Source: a virus. Taken from it: DNA of 24,072 bases. The stretch spans positions 1 through 24,072 of the IMG/VR virus record IMGVR_UViG_3300031696_000058; one strand, written 5' to 3'. Positions 20,123 through 24,072 of this stretch are shown one piece after another (within the stretch, counting starts at the first letter, position 1; each line of letters begins with the position of its first letter). The position numbers and the translations under genes were made by a program. The notes below the pieces were generated by a model, which saw only the letters and a program-made list of their open reading frames with translations, had not been told where the DNA came from and ran no database searches.

Positions 20123-23100
20123 TTAAATATTCACTTCAAGCAAATCTACATCTTTGCGTGTTCCAGAGATTATGTAACTATATTGACCATTTGTTGCTAG
20201 TCCACCAACTCTAACTCTGATGTTATTACGTTCTAATACAAACAAGTGTTGCACTTGATCAATTGACGTGAGATGAACTGTGATGCTATCTTCATGAACA
20301 AGCCATTCCCACTCTTCTGGTAGTAAGATCTCTCCTTGGTCTGACTCTCCTCGAACGCTTACACCGTGCTCATTACTTTCAATACAGCTGTACTGAAGCT
20401 GGCCTCCAGTTACCGGATCGTCAATTAAGAAGTTTTTAGTTGTTCCAGTGATCGTCCCATTGACTTGAAGCTTCGACGAAGGGTTAGTAACTCCTATACC
20501 GACATAACCATTACTTCTTATTACGAATCGATCTGTCCCATTGGTAGTGCCACTATGCGCCTTAATAGTAAAGGTGTCGTTTCCTGACCTCCTCCAAGCA
20601 CTCAATGAGAATCCATACGCGCCACTTGCTGTAGTAGTACTCATAGCTATCGTTGTTAAACCAGTCTCGTTTGTAGTCGTAGTAGGTTGGAGCTTTATGA
20701 ATGGATTTGTATATGCCGATGTGCTTTGCGCCTTTCTAATATGTAGCTTTTCTGTCGGGCTAGTCGTGCCAATACCAACGTCCCCATCGTTAGCGATTGT
20801 TAATAGGGCGGAGCCAACTGAGCTACCATAATGGCTCTTAATAACGAATTTGGGTGTAGCATTAGTGGTATATCTCCAAGCGTTTAATGATATTCCGTAA
20901 TTGTCTGCTGTAGAAGTTCCTAAACTTATTGACGTTAATCCTGTAGTGTTTGTGGTTGAAGAAGGGTAAAGCTTTAAGAACTGACTTGTAAATGACGATG
21001 TGCTTTGCGCTTTTCTAATAGTAAGCCCTCCAGTCATCGTGCCGCCTGCTTTAGGTAGAGCATTGTCAGCCTTAGTGCCTTGTGTTGACGTTGCGAAGGA
21101 TGAAGAACCATAACCATCAAAGGTGCCAGCGTTAATACCAGAAGTACCACTGACATCGACCGTCTTAATTGACGCTAAGAGTTGTGCTGCTGTCTGATCT
21201 GCTGTAGCTCCGTTCTCTACATTGAGTGATGACCTCAACTGAGCCATAGTAGATGGTCGCATGTAGTTATTACTCGCAGTGTCAACTTGAGTCATTACAT
21301 ATCCAATATTAGAATTAGTAGTGTCATATTCACTGCGGAAGAGTCTTGCATTAATGTCACCGCTACTGTCTCTTCTGGCTACCGCGTTGGCAGTAGATGG
21401 TTGAGCAATAGTATAAGGAAATGAATAGTTATTGTAAGTGCCAGCGATCTGATTGCGTGTATCTCTAGGATGCGCAGTAGAGCTAGCAGCATGATCATGT
21501 GCCCAGTTAGAGCTGATACTCTGATCTGTAACTCCGTTAACAGGAGTGTCATCAATACTTCTCCACGTATTAGTATCGGTATTCGTAGTATATGAAGGAG
21601 TGGCCCATGTAGCAGTGCCAGACGAAGAATACTTTAGGAACTGTCCTGCAGCACCGCCTGTAGGAACGTGCTTATTACCTGCGCTCGTAGGGTGTGTGTA
21701 AACTGTGTCAGTATTGGCGATGTAAGAAGGAGTATCCCATATTGCGACACCAGACGAATAATACTTTAGGAACTTACCTGAACTACCGCCTGAAGGGATG
21801 TGACTATTACCAGCACTCGTGGGGTGAGTATAAACTGTATTGTTATCGGGAACTACAACGGTCTCAGTAACATTGTTACCTCTTTTTAATGTAATGGTAT
21901 GACCTGATATAGATAGCGCGTCAGTCGCGTGTAGAGCACCACCTTCAGTGTCATGGACTACTGAGGATGGCAGAGAATAGTTGTTAGCTGATGTTGCGAT
22001 TGTACCAAGCTTAGTACTTGCAGTACTGTTATATGATACCTTAGCGGTGTTAGTTGCCACAGCAGATGCTGTGCCATAATAAGATCCTTGTTGGCCATCG
22101 AGCTTGTCAGCATCTAAACCAGAGCCAGCGCCATCAGACTCACTTGTCCAAATCTCTCTCCATGCGGGGGCATAACTGCTACTTTGATCGTTGTATTCGA
22201 CAACCATATGCCCACCAGTGCCAGTGTTTGGTCTGGTGATTCGCAAATGCTTGTATGTGCCACCCCACGTTTCAATCGTGCATCCTGCTAATTCTATCGT
22301 GCCAATCGTAGCATGACCCGTCACAAGGTCAGAACTTCCTGCATAATTCCACGTTACTTTAAGTGTGACCTGATTATTATTAAAACAACCATAGTCTGCG
22401 GCTAGCTCGGAAAGAAATGATGCCGTGCTGGTAGAGCTATTTAAAACAGCATTGTTGTAAAAACGTGTTTTTGTAAGACCTTCTATTTCTGCGGCGGTCT
22501 GATCTGCCTTCGCACCAGACTCGATACCAGCGAGTTTAGAACTCGCGGTGCTGTTGTAAGAAATCTTACCTGTGTTAGCTGCAATGGCAGATGTCTGGCC
22601 TGAAGTAATTCCGGTCTTAGCGGTGTTAGCTACAATCGCGCTAGCTTGGCCACCTGTAATTCCAGTCTTAGCAGTATTCGCTGCAACAGCAGAAGCTGCG
22701 GTGTAAGAAATCTTAGCTGTGTTCGCTGCAACAGCAGAAGCTGCGGTGTAAGAAATCTTAGCTGTGTTAGCTGCAACAGCAGAAGCTGTCCCGTAATAAG
22801 ATCCATGTTGTCCATCGAGCTTATCAGCATCTAAACCAGATCCAGATCCGTCGTTACCAGAGTCCCAAACCGTGCTACCATTAACAAGAAGCTGCTTGTT
22901 AAAGTAGAAATTAGGACTGCCAGTATAAATATGAGCGTGGCTTGAATTCTTCGGTCCGAACTCAATATATCCATGAGCAGTAGTGAGTTTTGTTTCATTG
23001 CCTGTTGTGGCTAATCCAGTGCCACCATTCACTACAATATTAGACCCATTGGTGTTTATGGCTCCAGTCATCGTGCCTCCCGTCTTAGGAAGTGCTGCAG

Positions 23101-24072
23101 TAATCGCAGATGTCTGGCCTGAAGTAATTCCGGTCTTAGCGGTGTTAGCTACAATCGCGCTAGATTGGCCACCTGTAATTCCAGTCTTAGCTGTGTTCAG
23201 CGCGACTGCTGCGTTATTCGTAGTAACGTATCCAGCGAATGCTGAATCGTTAGTAGTATCAACTGAGTTGATTAGCGTTACGATCTCAGCAAAGGAATCT
23301 TTATCCGCTGTTGAGGACGCGAGGATCGCGTTAACATTGGAGGTGTTGGAGGTGATCGCAGATGTCTGGCCTGAAGTAATTCCAGTCTTAGCGGTGTTTG
23401 CTACAATCGCGCTAGCTTGTCCTGACGTGATTGTTGTCGGTTTTCCGGTGAGGTTGCTGTAAGCATGTGTGTGCGAATCATTAGCGACCGTGGCACTGAT
23501 GGTTACATTAGATGAACCATTAAAGGAAGCACTCCCAGATAGATCCCCACCTAGACTGATTGTTCTCGCGGTAGTGAGCGTATCTGCATTCGGGTGGTAG
23601 TTAGCTGCAAATAATCTATTTGAACCTAAATAGCCTAAACCAGAGGTAGTGATTTCAAATAATGGGGTCGCTAAACCGTTAATTGTTGGAATTGTTGCGC
23701 TAGCAGAACCGTGTATTTTAAAGCTGTTGTCTGCATCATCTGCGCCTATCGCCCAAGATGAATCGCCATGCTCTGTAAATCCAATCTGCGGTGAGCCAGC
23801 CTTACTTGTATCAATAACAATCTCCGCTTCATTACTAGTTGAAGGGTGGCCAATACTTAATTTTTTATCCGCTACACCCAAGTTTACATTAAGTGTCGTT
23901 CCGCTTAATGCAAGGTGTGTCCCAGCAGAATATGTCGTATTGGTATTTGTAGTGTAGGAAGGTGTTTCCCATATAGCTACACCAGACGAAGAATACTTTA
24001 GGAACTTACCTGCACCGCCGCCTGAAGGTATGTGGTTATTACCAGCACCCGTAGGGTGACTGTAATTGTTAG
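20123..24072 (-). CDS. Tail fibre-like virion protein, repeat-rich, 5' end beyond the window
   Basis: The reading frame is open to the right edge: the codons from 23882 to 24072 have no stop and encode another copy of an internal repeat, so the first 63 visible residues lie before the TTG at 23881. At least 1315 residues are present. The order is: an HPTGAG/GKFLKYSS module at the edge; a beta region; TGITSGQ/ANTAK repeats; two LDADKLDGQ motifs; more short repeats; two further HPTSAG modules; two tandem RKAQSTS-to-VGIG modules; and a C-terminal domain beginning KNFLIDDP and ending SGTRKDVDLLEV. The last is a domain I associate with marine T4-like fibres. It probably binds the host surface. Which T4 fibre or which adaptor it replaces is unclear. 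Confidence 0.85.
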   Translation of the reverse strand, partial: NNYSHPTGAGNNHIPSGGGAGKFLKYSSSGVAIWETPSYTTNTNTTYSAGTHLALSGTTLNVNLGVADKKLSIGHPSTSNEAEIVIDTSKAGSPQIGFTEHGDSSWAIGADDADNSFKIHGSASATIPTINGLATPLFEITTSGLGYLGSNRLFAANYHPNADTLTTARTISLGGDLSGSASFNGSSNVTISATVANDSHTHAYSNLTGKPTTITSGQASAIVANTAKTGITSGQTSAITSNTSNVNAILASSTADKDSFAEIVTLINSVDTTNDSAFAGYVTTNNAAVALNTAKTGITGGQSSAIVANTAKTGITSGQTSAITAALPKTGGTMTGAINTNGSNIVVNGGTGLATTGNETKLTTAHGYIEFGPKNSSHAHIYTGSPNFYFNKQLLVNGSTVWDSGNDGSGSGLDADKLDGQHGSYYGTASAVAANTAKISYTAASAVAANTAKISYTAASAVAANTAKTGITGGQASAIVANTAKTGITSGQTSAIAANTGKISYNSTASSKLAGIESGAKADQTAAEIEGLTKTRFYNNAVLNSSTSTASFLSELAADYGCFNNNQVTLKVTWNYAGSSDLVTGHATIGTIELAGCTIETWGGTYKHLRITRPNTGTGGHMVVEYNDQSSSYAPAWREIWTSESDGAGSGLDADKLDGQQGSYYGTASAVATNTAKVSYNSTASTKLGTIATSANNYSLPSSVVHDTEGGALHATDALSISGHTITLKRGNNVTETVVVPDNNTVYTHPTSAGNSHIPSGGSSGKFLKYYSSGVAIWDTPSYIANTDTVYTHPTSAGNKHVPTGGAAGQFLKYSSSGTATWATPSYTTNTDTNTWRSIDDTPVNGVTDQSISSNWAHDHAASSTAHPRDTRNQIAGTYNNYSFPYTIAQPSTANAVARRDSSGDINARLFRSEYDTTNSNIGYVMTQVDTASNNYMRPSTMAQLRSSLNVENGATADQTAAQLLASIKTVDVSGTSGINAGTFDGYGSSSFATSTQGTKADNALPKAGGTMTGGLTIRKAQSTSSFTSQFLKLYPSSTTNTTGLTSISLGTSTADNYGISLNAWRYTTNATPKFVIKSHYGSSVGSALLTIANDGDVGIGTTSPTEKLHIRKAQSTSAYTNPFIKLQPTTTTNETGLTTIAMSTTTASGAYGFSLSAWRRSGNDTFTIKAHSGTTNGTDRFVIRSNGYVGIGVTNPSSKLQVNGTITGTTKNFLIDDPVTGGQLQYSCIESNEHGVSVRGESDQGEILLPEEWEWLVHEDSITVHLTSIDQVQHLFVLERNNIRVRVGGLATNGQYSYIISGTRKDVDLLEVNI
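21575..21840 (-). repeat. Two tandem HPTSAG...GKFLKYSS modules in the fibre gene
   Basis: Two adjacent copies of a module of about 44 residues share HPTSAGN, GGxxGxFLKYxSSG and the ending TPSYxxNTDT. A third copy lies at about 23945-24070, at the window edge. DNA identity is clear between the copies. Edges are approximate. Confidence 0.8.
22570..22795 (-). repeat. Short tandem ANTAK repeats in the fibre gene
   Basis: Units of 45 bp (15 residues, ISYTAASAVAANTAK) and 51 bp (17 residues, TGITGGQASAIVANTAK) are arranged one after another. Related copies recur at about 23095-23210 and 23355-23420. Unit lengths keep the frame. Such arrays often vary in copy number between related phages. Confidence 0.8.

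Noticed and set aside
22646-22834. Small cysteine-rich plus-strand repeat protein
   Set aside because: The repeated Cys motif mirrors the 45-bp fibre repeat on the other strand; no ribosome site or promoter supports it.
22570-23420. Possible CRISPR array from regularly spaced repeats
   Set aside because: The repeats are in-frame 45/51-bp coding units inside the fibre gene with no unique spacers.
23879-23881. Start codon of the fibre gene at TTG 23881
   Set aside because: The frame continues without a stop to 24072 and encodes another module of the same protein, so the true start is outside the window.

Overview
This window is a block of core late genes and recombination/replication genes from a tailed, contractile-tail (myovirus) phage of the T4 superfamily. 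Every gene I can support reads on the minus strand, so transcription runs from right (24072) to left (1). The gene order 13-14-15-16-17-18-19-20-(two small genes)-21-22-23-(tube-like gene)-uvsY-uvsW-(small gene)-55-47-46 resembles that of marine T4-like phages such as the cyanophages, not T4 itself. In T4, genes 55, 47 and 46 lie away from the capsid genes, and a separate vertex gene 24 follows gene 23. The tail fibre carries marine-phage modules, including HPTSAG/GKFLKYSS repeats, LDADKLDGQ motifs and a KNFLIDDP C-terminal domain. No photosynthesis genes, tRNAs, integrase, transposon or CRISPR array are visible. The host cannot be named from this sequence; a lytic marine bacteriophage is the best reading.

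Layout from right to left. Positions 24072-20123 hold a very large, repeat-rich tail fibre-like protein cut off by the window edge. Positions 20049-19627 hold an unrecognised Ala/Glu-tailed protein. Positions 19537-15098 are a tightly packed neck and packaging operon: gp13, gp14, tail sheath stabiliser gp15, small terminase gp16 and large terminase gp17. Positions 15013-12348 encode the tail sheath gp18 and tail tube gp19. Positions 12279-6587 are the head assembly block: portal gp20, two small unknowns in the slot of T4 67/68, prohead protease gp21, scaffold gp22 with an acidic 25-residue tandem repeat, and major capsid gp23. A strong terminator closes gp23. A gp19-like protein then leads into UvsY and UvsW (recombination mediator and helicase), a possible LSm-like small protein, a promoter region, the late sigma factor gp55 and the gp47/gp46 (Mre11/Rad50-like) nuclease complex.

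Regulation is unusually readable. Six perfect T4-type late promoter octamers (TATAAATA) lie just before genes or gene groups, with three near matches. Two minus-strand sigma70-like promoters share the architecture TGTACAAAC-N14-TATAAT: one before gp55 and one after gp46, reading out of the window. gp55 is expected to redirect host RNA polymerase to the late octamers, so this window holds both the switch and its targets.

The most interesting points are: (1) five perfect late octamers and one near match lie only 5-8 bases before the start codon, which by T4 spacing predicts leaderless or nearly leaderless mRNAs; (2) a near-consensus plus-strand promoter faces the gp55 promoter and points into the antisense of the uvsW region; (3) genes 18, 19 and 23 share a conserved leader; (4) several small conserved-looking but unassigned genes sit in the structural blocks. 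I see no wholly new multi-gene system.
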